Positions 34,770 to 46,644 of a DNA stretch of 64,000 bases are shown here, piece after piece. A program made the position numbers and the translations under genes. The stretch's first letter is position 1. The number at the start of each line of letters is the position of its first letter. The notes beneath the pieces were generated by a model. That model saw nothing but the letters and a program-made list of their open reading frames with translations. It was not told the origin of the DNA and did no database searches. Origin of the DNA: Gnetum montanum (lineage: Eukaryota; Streptophyta; Gnetopsida; Gnetales; Gnetaceae); the NCBI GenBank assembly GCA_015680685.1, contig MNCI01035040.1:333853-397852 (forward strand), written 5' to 3'.

Positions 34770-37556
34770 ATGGCCCCGAAACGTGCACAGCGAGAGGGTC
34801 CTGTTCAAGGTGAAGCGAAACAACCTCAGAGAGGTGGAAGACGAGTCCCTGCCAGATAACATGTAGAACAAGAGGTGTAATCATTCAGCATCCATCAAGA
34901 AGAACCTCCTACAAGACGGTCCAGGCAGGCAGAAAGAGGAGCTACTGCTGCACCTGAATCAAGACAACAACTCATGTTGCCCCCGGAATGTGTTCAGGCT
35001 ATCCATACAAAGTCCACAGTTGCTACGGTGATTGTGGAGCTTAACTTTGAACCTTTTGTAGAGTTTTCTCCTGAAGCTATTAGGGATCACCTTAAAGGGT
35101 CTCCCTTATGGCCTATCCTCGCTGAGTGCAGTGCCTGGTACTTACGTGTAATGTACCTGTTCTAGCACAATAAGGAGAAAGGCACCATGGTTAACATTTG
35201 TGGTATGACAATAGACTTTTCTACACAGGCAATTTTAGAAGTTTGAAACCTTCTGAATTCAGGCCCCCATGTTGCTCGGTTATCTACTTGATTGGACCCT
35301 GATGTGTGAAAGGATTGGTTAGAGAAGGCTTATGGAAGAGATAAAGCTTTTGGTGAGTTGACAATGGAAGAGCAGGTTTATTTCAAAATTGGAACCTATC
35401 ATCTCTTCCCACAAAAGGTTTGAAAAGAATATCAACGTATGCGGCGAGAGGATGTGTAGTGTTGATGGGAAAGGTTAATGCTAACCTTCCCCATCTATAT
35501 TTAACGGAGATCCTAAGGCGATTCGAAGAACGGAAGTTAGGAAAGATGGCGTTGCCTTTTCCTTGCCTTATCAAAAAACTGTGCCGACGAGCTAGTATTC
35601 AGGGATACACAAATGACGTCCTCCAAAAGGCCCAAAATGGTTCTTATTCTAAGTTATTAAAGGCCAGCTCCAAGAAAGAGCACTGGCGAGGAGCTAGGAC
35701 TAGATGAAGAAGAAGAACAGATGACTGGATCACCTACAACTCAACTTGCAGGACCCAGTCAACCTCCAGCCACAGGTCCTAGCCAACAATAAGAAGCAGG
35801 ACCCAACACAGGCCAGGATTAGCTACTGCCGCCACAAGACTACAGACCGTCAATGAGCCATATTAGGGCCATCGCAGAGACGGTTAGTTGGGGAAGTTGT
35901 GATGACGCAAACCTCTTCCACGTCATCGATGATGCCGACTAGCCTACTATTTCATTAGATCGTACAAGGAATGAATTATCCATCCAAACAGGAGGAGGGG
36001 AAAGCAGATGGTCACAACAGATCTCTAGAAACGCGACATCTTTTCAAGTGCAGTTAGAGATTGGTGAAGGGGCCACTGTGGTGGTCATGGAACACCAGGA
36101 TGCTGCGAAAGCTGCTGAAGTGGTCACTGACCATATCAAAGAATCTTTCAATGTACCTGTCATGCCACCAGCAGATCTTTCAGGAGCACAGGATGCTCAA
36201 ACTCTTGCTAGAACCTCAATGAATCCTGCAGAACATGAGGATGCACTAGACCGATTGCTTCAAATAGGACAAGTTTTGATGTCTTTGTTTAACATCCCCT
36301 AGGATGTAACAGCAATTCAATCAGACCTCATTTCCATAAAGGGGAAGTTGGTCATATCCAAAGTAAGGGTAGAGCATGTTGAAGCTGAAGTGCAGAAACT
36401 ACAAGAGCAGCTCGTAGCCTTACAAGCAGCACAACGGGATCCTTTACAATTTGTTCCCACAGACGAGCTGGAAAATTTCAAAATCGAGAAATTAACAAAG
36501 TTAATTGCAGAAAATAAGAAGGTGGCAGAAGAAAAGGAGATGGCCACTTGGGATGCCTCCGCAGCTCAAGCGCAAACTCATGCACATCTTAAGGCACTCA
36601 AGGCCTTAGAAGAAGAGAATAAGCAGTTGGTTGCAGATAACCTTCGGTTGACCTCTGTGGAGAAATAGAAGAATGTTCTCGATGAACACTTTCATCAGTT
36701 GTGAGAACAGTTCATTCGGGTTAACCGAGATGTAAGTCGTTTAGCCAGAGAAAATCAAACCCTCTCAATGGAGGAGGTACACGCTATTCACTAGAAATCA
36801 GCGATCAAAATAAGCGCGTAGCAGAATGAGACTAAATGACATGAGAAGCTGAAGGAGAACTTTCGTGATTAGGTAGGGATGTATAAAAAAATCTTGGAGA
36901 AGGAGATCCATATGGCCAAGGCTCAAATCAACAACATCAGTGCTCAGCACATTGATTGAAGGGCCATATTGGACACTTACCCCTTCGCCCACCAGGCGGA
37001 AGTTAAAAACCAGGACCTACAGATCCAAGACTTAACAGAGTACATGGAGTTGGTAAATCTCAAGTATGCCAACCTGGCCATGTTAATAGTAGGGCACCCA
37101 AGATCAAAGCTCAAGTAGTAGGTAGCTTCCACCCACATCAAATATGAAACAGAATTTGCAGAGCGTAAGAAGTTGGCTGAGAAACTGGATGTTACAAATT
37201 CTGAACTTGCAGTGGTAAAAGAAAGCTACCAGGGCCAAAAAGATGTTGCAACCGACTTGGCTCGACAGCTAACAAAGCTTCACGAATACAAGGACAAAGC
37301 TAGAGCCTATGAAGAGGAACGACGTGTGTTCGTGGCATGGTATGTCAAAGCTAATCAGATGTTCCCGCAACTACCCTGTCCATGGGAGGTGCCGACTCCA
37401 TCAAACATCGGAACATTAGCATGGATGGCACAAGATCCTCGGACCAAAGAGGAGAAGCTCTAGGCCATTCTTTAGCATTGTCAACCTTCCAAGCTTGGAG
37501 CACGTGACAAAGGGAAAACACCCATGGAGGAGCCACCACCACTAGGAACTACATGA
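34770..37556 (+). pseudogene. Envelope-like coiled-coil ORF of element B
   Basis: ATG follows TGTGATTGCAG; starts MAPKRAQREGPVQGE and ends MEEPPPLGTT-stop. The N-terminal Athila-ORF domain (residues about 55-310) shows FVEFSPEAIRDHLKGSPLWP, MVNICGMTIDFSTQAILEV, ISTYAARGCVVLMGK and LPFPCLIKKLCRRASIQG. The middle and C-terminus (about 510-890) are coiled coil: VEHVEAEVQKLQEQLVALQ, LKALEEENKQLVADNLRL, NSELAVVKESYQGQKDV. A conserved end region WYVKANQMFPQLPCPWEVP follows. Most of the ORF is in one frame; the segment 35410-35707 is shifted by a missing C relative to A. TAG/TGA stops interrupt. The C-terminal half is the best preserved of the three copies. Confidence 0.78.
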
Positions 37557-37716
37557 GTTCCACATTTTTGTAGTCGTAGTATTTTTTCTCTGTGTTGTAT
37601 CTTCCCACACTGCAGCATTAGTCCATTTCTTTTTCCTATTAATAATCTCATACCTATCCATTGTGTAATCAATGAAGCTTGTTCTCCTTGTAACTCGAGG
37701 ATGAGTTTTTATTCAG

Positions 37717-37727
37717 TTGTGGGGGTA
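37717..37727 (+). other. 3' polypurine tract of element B
   Basis: TTGTGGGGGTA immediately before the 3' LTR, after AACTCGAGGATGAGTTTTTA. Confidence 0.75.
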
Positions 37728-38346
37728 TGATGAGACGCGATTTGCATAGGCTGCGATATCGCGTCTTCCCTACGATATCGCATAAGCGATATCGTAGTCC
37801 ATCGCCATATCTATAAATAAGATGTAGCTCTCCCTTGTTTAGGGATCCCAGTTTTAGAGTAGCGAAGCTCTGGTAGTTTGATCCCTCCAGAGTTAGATTT
37901 TTTTCCCGTGTCTGCTGCAGAATGTGATTGTATGATGTCTTTATTCGAGTGTGATGTACTTGGACACGCACATGACCAGTAATAAAGATCGAGATTACTT
38001 CATCATTGCAGCATTCACTTTGTTATTTATTTATTTAATGTTATTTACTATTTTCTCTCTCACCCTTAAACTCCTAGAACGTGGAACGAGTACAACTTGA
38101 TTACGAGCATTTAAGTGTGACTACTTGGTAGCCCAGTGGCGTATCTAGGATCTATGCTTGGTAACCCAGTGGCATATCTGGGATCTGCNGAAAAATGCAA
38201 TACTAGTCCAGGTGGGAAGACAGCGAACTGTGACCCAAGACTAACTATCTAGGTGTCATAGCTAGTCCATCTGCGGAGTTCGACCGGATCGTGTGTGCGA
38301 CGCTCGTTTCATATGGCTGAGTGTAGGGGTACCTCGCCACTCCTCA
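37728..38346 (+). repeat. 3' LTR of element B
   Basis: Starts TGATGAGACGCGATTTGC. It has fewer palindromes than the 5' LTR (37754-37797), TATA CTATAAATAA at 37811-37820 and an N at 38189 beside a repeated GGTAACCCAGTGGC segment. Ends CGCCACTCCTCA, then CTAGG. Confidence 0.88.
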
Positions 38347-38351
38347 CTAGG

Positions 38352-40820
38352 CCTACATTAAATGTTGGTGAAATATAGATATAATCCTCACAGAGAATAC
38401 AAAGTACATAAATTCCAACTAAATATTACAACATAGAATAAATCAACTAAAAATCTAGAAACATAAGAGCAAACTAATAATGCCTTAAAACTAAATTCTA
38501 GTCATCAAATTTTTTTTCATCACAACTAATTGAATTGCTTGTAAGTTACAAATACATAAAGGAAATCAGTCCTATAATTGAGTAGGATAAATAAGATATA
38601 AACACTCACTTATGGATTTGAGTGAAGGCATCAAATAGCTAGATAGTTAAATATAAGTAGTAACCGAAAAAAGAGTTAGCATACTAAACATACACATAAA
38701 TAGATCATATCATATGTAATAATCCCAAAAGAGTAATTAAAACTAAAAAATTGAAAATCCAACACCACCCACAAATCTCAAATGAATGAATAAATCAAAT
38801 GAACAAAATAACAGTTCCTCACTAGATTGAACACATAAGTACCTAGGTCACTACCAAGAAATGCTTCCTACATAGTCATTATAATTAAATAAAACTTACC
38901 CATAAGATTAACTACATAAGTGTTTGACTTCCTACGAGAAATACTTTCTATGTAGTCATTGTAAAATTATTAATTTTTCTAACAAAATCTATATTATCAT
39001 CAAATAATCCAAATACAAAAAATATAATATGATAAAAATCCTTGGGTAGTGAGGGGACATATGAAAATCAATTTCATAGTCAAAAATATCAAACATTAAG
39101 AAATGTATTGCCAAAGAAAATATTTCAAGATGTTAAGGAAGAGTCCAAAATTAATATGTATGTTCTAATGAATGTTTGAAAATGTAAAAAATATGCCAAC
39201 AAACAATTCTAAGCTTCTAGAGATTATACTAAGTTGCTAAAAGTGCTAAAACTTCATCAATAATTATTTTTAGGTTTTTAAATATTCTAGGAATCCCTAG
39301 ACACTACATATTTTATCATTTTATTAATTTTCCATTTCCTAGAGGTTGAGGATCACTTTACAAGAATTTCTCAACTTTTATGCTAAATTAAAAACTAACA
39401 TTAAATATGTATCATGACCTATATTGCAACCTCATCATAAGGTCACGAAGAATTATAAAGGATGCATTGTGATCAACACAAGTAAGATGAACAACTTTTT
39501 CTTCTAGCTTGTTGGAATCCAACATCATTCTAGGGGTCAAAAACACAAAATATGTCTCAAAACTCTAGTTCTATAGTTAAAAATTTTGGTGAAATAGGAA
39601 CAAGAAAATATTTGGGTTAAAATGTGTTCAAAAGAAATCAAAACATTAACTAACATCCCATGCATGATAATAATATCTAGAAATAGTTAAAATGCAAAAA
39701 TTAATAATAAAATATGTATATCTAAAATTAGGCATCTTATTACACTGTTACTAAAATAATAGATATAAGCCAAAACATACATGTGCAAAGCTAAAATAAT
39801 CAAAACCTATAAAAATGAAGCATATCATAAAATTATCCTACCTAACATAATAACATTAGAAAAAGAAACCTTTTTGCCTCCTTATCTCCAAAAAAGCTCC
39901 AAATCCTAGGAAAAACTACAAGTTAATGATAGGATCTAAGTAAAATTTGAAATAATATCTAAAGCTATGGCCTACCAAAGATTCTTGTTGAAAGAGTAGC
40001 TCTAGATCTATCTCTACTTTAATATGATAGGATCTCCCTCTTTATTTCTATCTCCTAGATGTTAGCTATGCAATTGAATGATCTCTCATGAAAATGATTG
40101 GCATGTATAATGCCTACAAGGGTTTGTGACCATTGAGAAAAAAGGGTAATCTCATGTGAAAATAAAACTAAAAAAAATTATAATTATCAAAATATTTTTA
40201 TTTTTTTTCTAACATGGGCTAATGCCTAGCATTGGCCTAATGGGTACTCTCTATAGGTAAGCTTATAGCTATATCTAAGCTCAAGCTAATAACTATGTCT
40301 ACATCTTACTAATTACTAATGAAGGGGCTAACATGAGATCCTCCAAAATATAAGTTGAAACAAAATTGAAAAATATTAAAAAATATAAATTATTAATTTA
40401 TAAAAATACAAAGTATCCAAAAAAAGTGTATCAAAAACCAAAGTAGTACCCATGTACTAATTACCCATATAGTACATGATACCTACTAACTTAGAACTCC
40501 AACAAAAAAGGTTAGTGTACATATGCTAAATTAAAAGAAAAATCCAAAATACTAAAACTGTAAAAGTATTAAAAATAATAAAATGAAAATGAAAATAAAA
40601 ATTAAAATATATTTAAAAGAAAAAGGCATTTAAAAAGAGGATAGTAAGGCACATAGCTCAAATCAAAAAAGCATAGTCAACCAAAGGAGAAAAGTTAATA
40701 AAGCATAGATATAGGTTAGCAAACAAGATAATAAGGGTAAAAATCATAAACATACTAATGGATAAGGGGTATATAAGGCAAGTGTATTATATTCTTCTCC
40801 ATTTAAGAATCTTCCTATTA
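38352..40820. other. AT-rich spacer with no recognised gene
   Basis: A-rich on the plus strand. An imperfect tandem pair around GAAATGCTTCCTACATAGTC (38875) and GAAATACTTTCTATGTAGTC (38938) is the only clear structure. It may include the 3' end and LTR of the minus-strand chromovirus-like element whose integrase begins at about 40830, but no LTR pair could be identified. Confidence 0.45.
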
Positions 40821-40829
40821 GAGGATCTT

Positions 40830-42155
40830 AGGATATGTGGTATACAAATATTTCTCCACTTCTTATGTTACTTTGTGAACTCCATGTCCCTTCTAAATAA
40901 CCTTTACTCTTGAAATGACCTTGCTTCCTAATCTTCTCTCCATCTTGTTAGCAATCTTAACTACCTTCACTACAAAACTGACATTAAGTTAAAGTTGAAT
41001 ATCTTGCCAATCTATCTTGTGACTAGGACCTATAACATACTTTCTTAAAATTAAAACATAAAACATATCATGCATTGATGGAAACTTCTATAGAAGATCA
41101 AGCTAACAAGAAACTTTACCAATTTTCCTTAAAATTTAAAGGGACAAGGGTAGAGAAGAGCTAATGTTCCTGTACAACTAAACCTCATAATTCCTTTTCA
41201 TAATGAAACCTTGAGAAAAACTTGATCACCAATGCTAAATTATAATGATTGCCTCTTATTGTTATCATAGTTTGTATATCTACATTAAGCTATCTATAGT
41301 ATTCTTCTAACAACATTAATCTAGTCTATAGGCTAATCAATGATGTTTTTTCTAGTCCTCTATCTATTCTATAAAGAATCCAAGTAAAGGGATGTACGAC
41401 AAGGTCTATTATACAACACTTTATAATGTCCTAATTTCAACCTAGTATGATCATTGTTGTTATATGCAAATTGTACCAATGGAAGAACTCTATTCCAACT
41501 TTTTCTAGAGTCCAAAGCATAAGCTTGAAGCATATCTCCTAAAATTTGTTTCATTCTCTCTATTTGACCATTTTTTTGAGGGTGATACACTAAGTTGAGA
41601 TTCAACGTAGAGACTAGAATTTTCTAAAAAGACTACCAAAATTTGATAGCAAACATAGGATATTTGTCAAAAATAAACTTATACAGAACCCATGCAATTT
41701 GATAATCTTTGATAGAAATAACTAAGAAATATCTTATGCACTACTTGGTGCTTTCATAGTCAAGTGGAAAGATTTGGTCAAAAGAGCTATGATCACAAGA
41801 ATGAAGTCCTTCCCACTTCTAGTACAACGTAAGCTAGTAATGAAATCCATGCCAATGATTTTTCATTTTCACACTAGAATGATGTGTGAATGAAGATATC
41901 CATCAGGCATTTAATGTTGTGCTTTGATCTGCTAGCATACCAAGCACTCAATCATGTACCAACTCATATGTTTTTTCATACCAAGCCACCAATATTATCT
42001 CTTATTGTTGTGATAAATCTTATTGGTACTTGGGTGCATTTGATACTTACTTAAGTGTGTCTCATCAAGAAAATGTTGATAAACTATAGTTGGCACATAC
42101 ACCCTATTCTAAAATCTAAATAAGATAGAACTATTAATTACAAATGCTAAGTTTT
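40830..42155 (-). pseudogene. Chromovirus-like integrase, C-terminal half of a split element
   Basis: Minus strand from 42155 carries the integrase core; the best-preserved piece (41605-41369) reads NLVYHPQKNGQIERMKQILG and WNRVLPLVQFAYNNNDHT, the standard end of the plant chromovirus-type DDE core. Further on (41150-40830) are DMFYVLILRKYVIGPSHKI-like and GHGVHKVTXEVEKYL (X = stop)-type segments, matching the C-terminal region that leads into the chromodomain tail. Many stops. The rest of pol lies at 57174-57770, on the other side of the F and C insertions. Confidence 0.7.
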
Positions 42156-42160
42156 CTAGA

Positions 42161-43022
42161 TGATGGGACGCGATATCACATGGGCCACGATATCACATCC
42201 CCCATGATATCGTGTACACGATATCGTGTCTGCCGCGATATCGGGTACGTGATATGGCGTCGTCCCCCACGAAATTGCGGTCCGCCATCATATCTATAAA
42301 TAAGAGGCGGTTCTCCCTTGTTTTGTCATCTAGATCTAGACCCTTAGCAAAACTCTGGCAGTTTTACCTCTCCAGAGATAGAATATTTTCCATGTGCCCG
42401 CAGTAGGAGCTCCAAAGTGAACGGATCTTTATTCAAGCAGATATTGTACTTGAACACATATTTGTGTACGGAAATAAAGACGAACTTCTTGGATAAACCT
42501 TGTAATGCATGGAATAGGCTAAAGAGGACTTTTATTTATTGTTATTTACTATTTATCATTTACATGCTTTATTAGGAATTAAATCTCTCTCAACCCTTCT
42601 CTCCTAGTTAAGTGCCTCAGTACGACCACTTTGAGCACGTGCGTTACGCATGGTGATCCTAGCAACGACTAGCATTTGGTAACCACAATTGCATTGGTTC
42701 AGGGTGTGAACGGTAAGTGGGAATGGATGCTAATGCTAGGTTAATTTAAACTTAGTTAGTTAGTTAGAGTTAGTAATTAGTCTCTTCAACCCTTCACCTT
42801 TTAGCATAGGACATAAAACCGAAAAAGACATAAAAATCATATACCTCAGACTTACTTAACCATACACCATGACAAATACAAGTAAGTCTGGGAAGACAAC
42901 GAATAATTAACCTTAAGTGTTCCATGAGGCATGTAGGCACTTAGTCTGTGGAGTTCGACCGGATCGCGCATGCTACGCTCGTATTCGTATGGTTGAATGT
43001 TGGGGTACCTCGCCACTCATAT
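42161..43022 (+). mobile_element. Solo LTR F (Athila-like)
   Basis: Starts TGATGGGACGCGATATCACA and ends GGGGTACCTCGCCACTCATAT, flanked by CTAGA (42156-42160 and 43023-43027). Palindromes at 42168-42275 include GATATCGTGTACACGATATC, TATA CTATAAATAA at 42294-42303 and AATAAAG near 42473. The U5 resembles D more than A or B. No internal sequence, so it arose by LTR-LTR recombination. Confidence 0.88.
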
Positions 43023-43047
43023 CTAGAGATAAATTTGCAATCTTCTT

Positions 43048-43924
43048 TGATGAATCATAAATTGGTTGTGTAGACTAGGCCTTGTCAACTAGGCCCTGTC
43101 GATGCATGATTCAATGCATTGACATGGCCCTATCAATGTAGTGCTTGTTTTTGGCTATAAAAACATAGTTACTCATTATGTTTATAGCATGTCTTATCAT
43201 AGTTGTAGCAGAGCTCTTGCAATTTGGTCATTTGGAAATTAGAATATTTTTTCTAAGTGCCTATGGCAGGAGTCAAAAGTATCTAGATCTTTATTCAAGC
43301 ACTGTTGTACCTTAGCATAGCAATGTGCACAATAATAAAGATGAGATTTTGATAAACCTTGCAATACTCTAAAATAGATTAATTTTTTTTTGCATTTAAT
43401 GTTTTATGTCATGTCCTTTAATGGTTTAAGTGATTAAATAATTAATTATGCTAAATTAAGCTAGATTAAGTAGTAATTAATTAAGCATATCAGTGCAACC
43501 ACTTCGAGCATATGCTTAGCACTTGGTAATCCCAATAACGCTTACTGTTTGGTAACCTAGTAGCATTAAGCATGTTCAAGATGTGTACAGTAAGCGGAAA
43601 TAGATGTTCATGTTAGGATTAGTTAGATATTGGTTAGTTAGTTAGATTAAATTAGCAATCAGGTTATTTCATTTTTTCATCCTTTATTTTAAGCACCCAA
43701 AACATAAAACATAAAAATAATAAAAATCATACACCTCGATTACACTTAACTATACTTTCGCATATCACAAGTGTAATTGGGAAGACACCAAATGACTATT
43801 AGGGTAAGTTCACTTCCTAGAGACTAGTGTACTAGAAGACAAGGGGTCCACGGAATTCGATTGGAGCATGCATGAATGCTTAGTGATTTGTATGGTTGAG
43901 CATAGCAATATTCGCCACTCATCC
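43048..43924 (+). repeat. 5' LTR of element C
   Basis: Starts TGATGAATCATAAATTGG. U3 lacks GATATCGCG and instead has TAGACTAGGCC, GTCAACTAGGCCCTGTCGAT and the near-palindrome GATGCATGATTCAATGCATT. TATA GCTATAAAAA at 43154-43163, AATAAAG near 43334. Ends TTCGCCACTCATCC, so the terminal CA is mutated. Confidence 0.9.
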
Positions 43925-43925
43925 T

Positions 43926-43943
43926 TGGTGTCATTGCTAGGGA
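43926..43943 (+). other. Primer-binding site of C (tRNA-Asp)
   Basis: TGGTGTCATTGCTAGGGA, one base after the LTR, the same site as in B with two further differences. Confidence 0.85.
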
Positions 43944-44081
43944 CTTTTTTTTTTTTTTGAAACGTGCACTATCTAGGCATAGTGAAAATCATTAACATCA
44001 TTGGCCAAACCATAAGGCCAAAATAATTCATAAAATAAATATAATAATTTAAGCATACTAACATCTTATTTTAATTACAAA

Positions 44082-46644
44082 ATTTCTTCTTCTCACAAGT
44101 GTGATGATACTAAACTTCTAGTACCTCAAGAATGCAAGGTGGTATATACTCATACAGATGAGTATGCACTTGACTTCACCTTCATTTTGCATCAGGATGA
44201 ACAACTATGATGGTGAGATATGGAGGGAAACATTGTAATGCCTCTTGATCTATCTATGCCTAGGATGCTACTCCAAACCCTTAGAAGGTNAAACATTGTA
44301 ATGCCTCTTGATCTATCTATGCCTAGGATGCTACTCCAAACCCTTAGAAGGTTAGGCATCCATGAGCTTCAAGAACAGTTCATTGTGCATGACCATGATT
44401 ACCAGGACTACCATCCCATTGAAACACAATGTAGGAGAGATCAACACTAGGAGAAGAATCATGAGGTTTTGAAGGAGAAATGGTTCACCAACCCCTTGTT
44501 CATGCTAAACCAAAATGATAATGAGGATCCTTCCTCTAGGGGTCCTCACCATGAAGATTCTTCATCGCTTGATATTGGTGATGGAGGCTTGAAACTAAAT
44601 CTGTAGTCCACTATCAACAATTCGAGTTCAGAAAAAAGTGGGAGTCAAAGCAAGGGCTCAAGAAAGCATCAAGATGAAAAAAAAGTTGATGAACATGGCC
44701 GTGACAAACATAGAAAAGGTGGAACACATCATGGTGGTGGCAGTCCTCCTCCCTCTTTGTCCTCTTCATTTGCATCTTCTTCTTATTCTTTTGGTTTTAA
44801 CAGACACCATAGAAAGGACAACCATGATGAAGGTGAAGAACAGGACAATAATAATCACCTAGCCCACGATGAACGAAGGGGTAGCAAAGGACATCATACA
44901 CATCATTGAAATAATGATGCTAATGAGCCTTTTTTGGCAACTCGAAGCATGTTGAATATTATAGAGGCAATAAAAATTTCAACCATTCGTGTGAAAGATA
45001 ATTAGATCAAGTGACTTGACATAAATAATATCCCCAAATTTGAGGGGGGAATATAATACTGATCCACACATATCTTCAAGCCTTTCAAAATGCTTATGCC
45101 TTATAGAATATTAAAAATGATTGGCAAAAATTAAAGCTATTTCCAGGGACACTCATCAAAGAAGTAGAAAGCTAGTATTATTCCTTAGAGCTAGAATCCA
45201 TTTACAAGTGGAGTATAATGCTAGATCTATTCAATGATAAATACCAAATATATTCCTGAGTGTCTAATCTGAGAAGCCAGATTCAAGGATGGAAGCAAGG
45301 AACACATGAACCCTTGGATGCCACCATGGGTAGAAACTATTCTCTTATACACTGATGCCTTAGCCATGGTTATTCTCAATAGGAACAACTGTGCCACATC
45401 ATAGATGGACTCAGATCAGAAACAAGAAGAACTCTTGGGATTTATGCCCAAGGAAGACTATTAGAACTTAGAGCCCATTAGATCCAAAGGTTGATAGAGC
45501 AAGTAGCAAAAGAAGAAGGAAAGTTAAGAAAAAGGAAAAGTGCTAAGGAATATAATAGGGATTCTTCCATTAGAAAAAGGGAGGTCTGATTTTGTGATAA
45601 TAAAAAGGAATCACCACTTGATAAGGTGGTGCAGTGAAAAACCTTACCAATCCAAAATTTTGTTTATGATATATTGGCCAAGGTAGATAAATTATGGGAC
45701 TCTTTGAACAAACAATTATACATAGCTTTAAAACTCATAGAAGAATCAATAAAGCAAAGTAGTGATCATGACCACAGGAGGCAGAAAGAAGCTAAATGTT
45801 CTTACCAAAGGGATAAGAGAAAACCTGTTGTTGTAGAAGAAGTTAAGAAGATAGAATCAAATGACGATGGTGGATGTGACATCTACAAATATGAACATCC
45901 TAAAGGATGTTGCCCTATCATGTCACACTTGCAAGAGTCTAGGGTGTATGCGCTGAATCCTAGATTGGAAATAAGGCAAGCACCCATAAGATTGCCTTAT
46001 CCTCAAGGCAAGCTAAGGAAGTTCTACTAGCAACAACAAGCTTATTATCCAAGTGGAGTTCTATCATAGATATGAGCAATACTAGTAGTGACAACACCCA
46101 TAGTTTTGGGGGATGCCACCACCAAGGTAGTAGTACCCTTATAGGTAGCCAAATCAATATGGATACTATGTTTAGCAACCAATGTCTTCACGTAACTCTT
46201 CTAGTCACACTTCTTTTTAACATCACTACTACCCTTTAGAGTATTATAGAATTTATTCTCCATCCACTAGAGAAGAAACCACATATCCCTATCACCCTTC
46301 TCATCCTTCAGCACATGCTCCTCCATCCTCAACCCAATTACCACATGCTCCATTCATGCAAGATGAGCTACCAACACCACCACAACAATGTAATGCTATT
46401 AGGATCGTTAACTTACAACTAACCTCTTAGTTGAGTGGTTTAGAACCAAGATCCCATCAAAGATCATTCTTCCAAACCAATAGCCCCACTAAACCCTCAC
46501 ATACTTATGTCATTGGTCACCCTATATCTCCTTCATCCTCTACATCCATTTCTTTTGAGAGCTCTTCAAATCAAACACCTCCCAAGATTTGCACAATCAT
46601 GTTAACCAATGTTATATCTAATTGAATCAAGGTTGGAAACCTTC
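44082..46644 (+). pseudogene. Athila-like gag and start of protease, element C
   Basis: Homologous to D. ATTTCTTCTTCTCACAAG at 44082 aligns with ATGTCTTCTTCTCATAAG, so the start codon is lost. Recognisable parts: GNIVMPLDLSMPRMLLQTLR (44228-), DYHPIETQCRRDQ, a charged linker, capsid segments WQKLKLFPGTLIKEVESXYY-like with stops, and EPLDATMGRNYSLIH-type. The zinc knuckle is CDIYKYEHPKGCC (45880-45915), with the second cysteine replaced by tyrosine. A proline-rich linker leads to TNVISN and the PR region, cut by G at 46644. A single N at 44290 sits between two identical 62-bp copies, so the duplicated piece is probably artificial. Confidence 0.75.
44228..44352 (+). other. Perfect 62-bp duplication across one N: likely assembly artefact
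   Basis: 44228-44289 and 44291-44352 are identical and separated by a single N at 44290. This is what an uncollapsed contig overlap looks like. It shifts the gag frame artificially. Confidence 0.8.

Larger units (their letters stand above)
30075..38346 (+). mobile_element. Element B: Athila-like element with gag and envelope-like ORF, no pol
   Basis: LTRs 30075-30754 and 37728-38346, duplication CTAGG (30070-30074 and 38347-38351). Order inside: tRNA-Asp PBS, gag, T-rich spacer with conserved boxes, internal promoter-like block, purine tract, envelope-like ORF, polypurine tract. Protease, RT, RNase H and integrase are missing: the end of gag runs into sequence equivalent to the spacer after pol in C. 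Single Ns in both LTRs (30487, 38189) mark uncertain bases or collapsed sequence. Confidence 0.92.
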
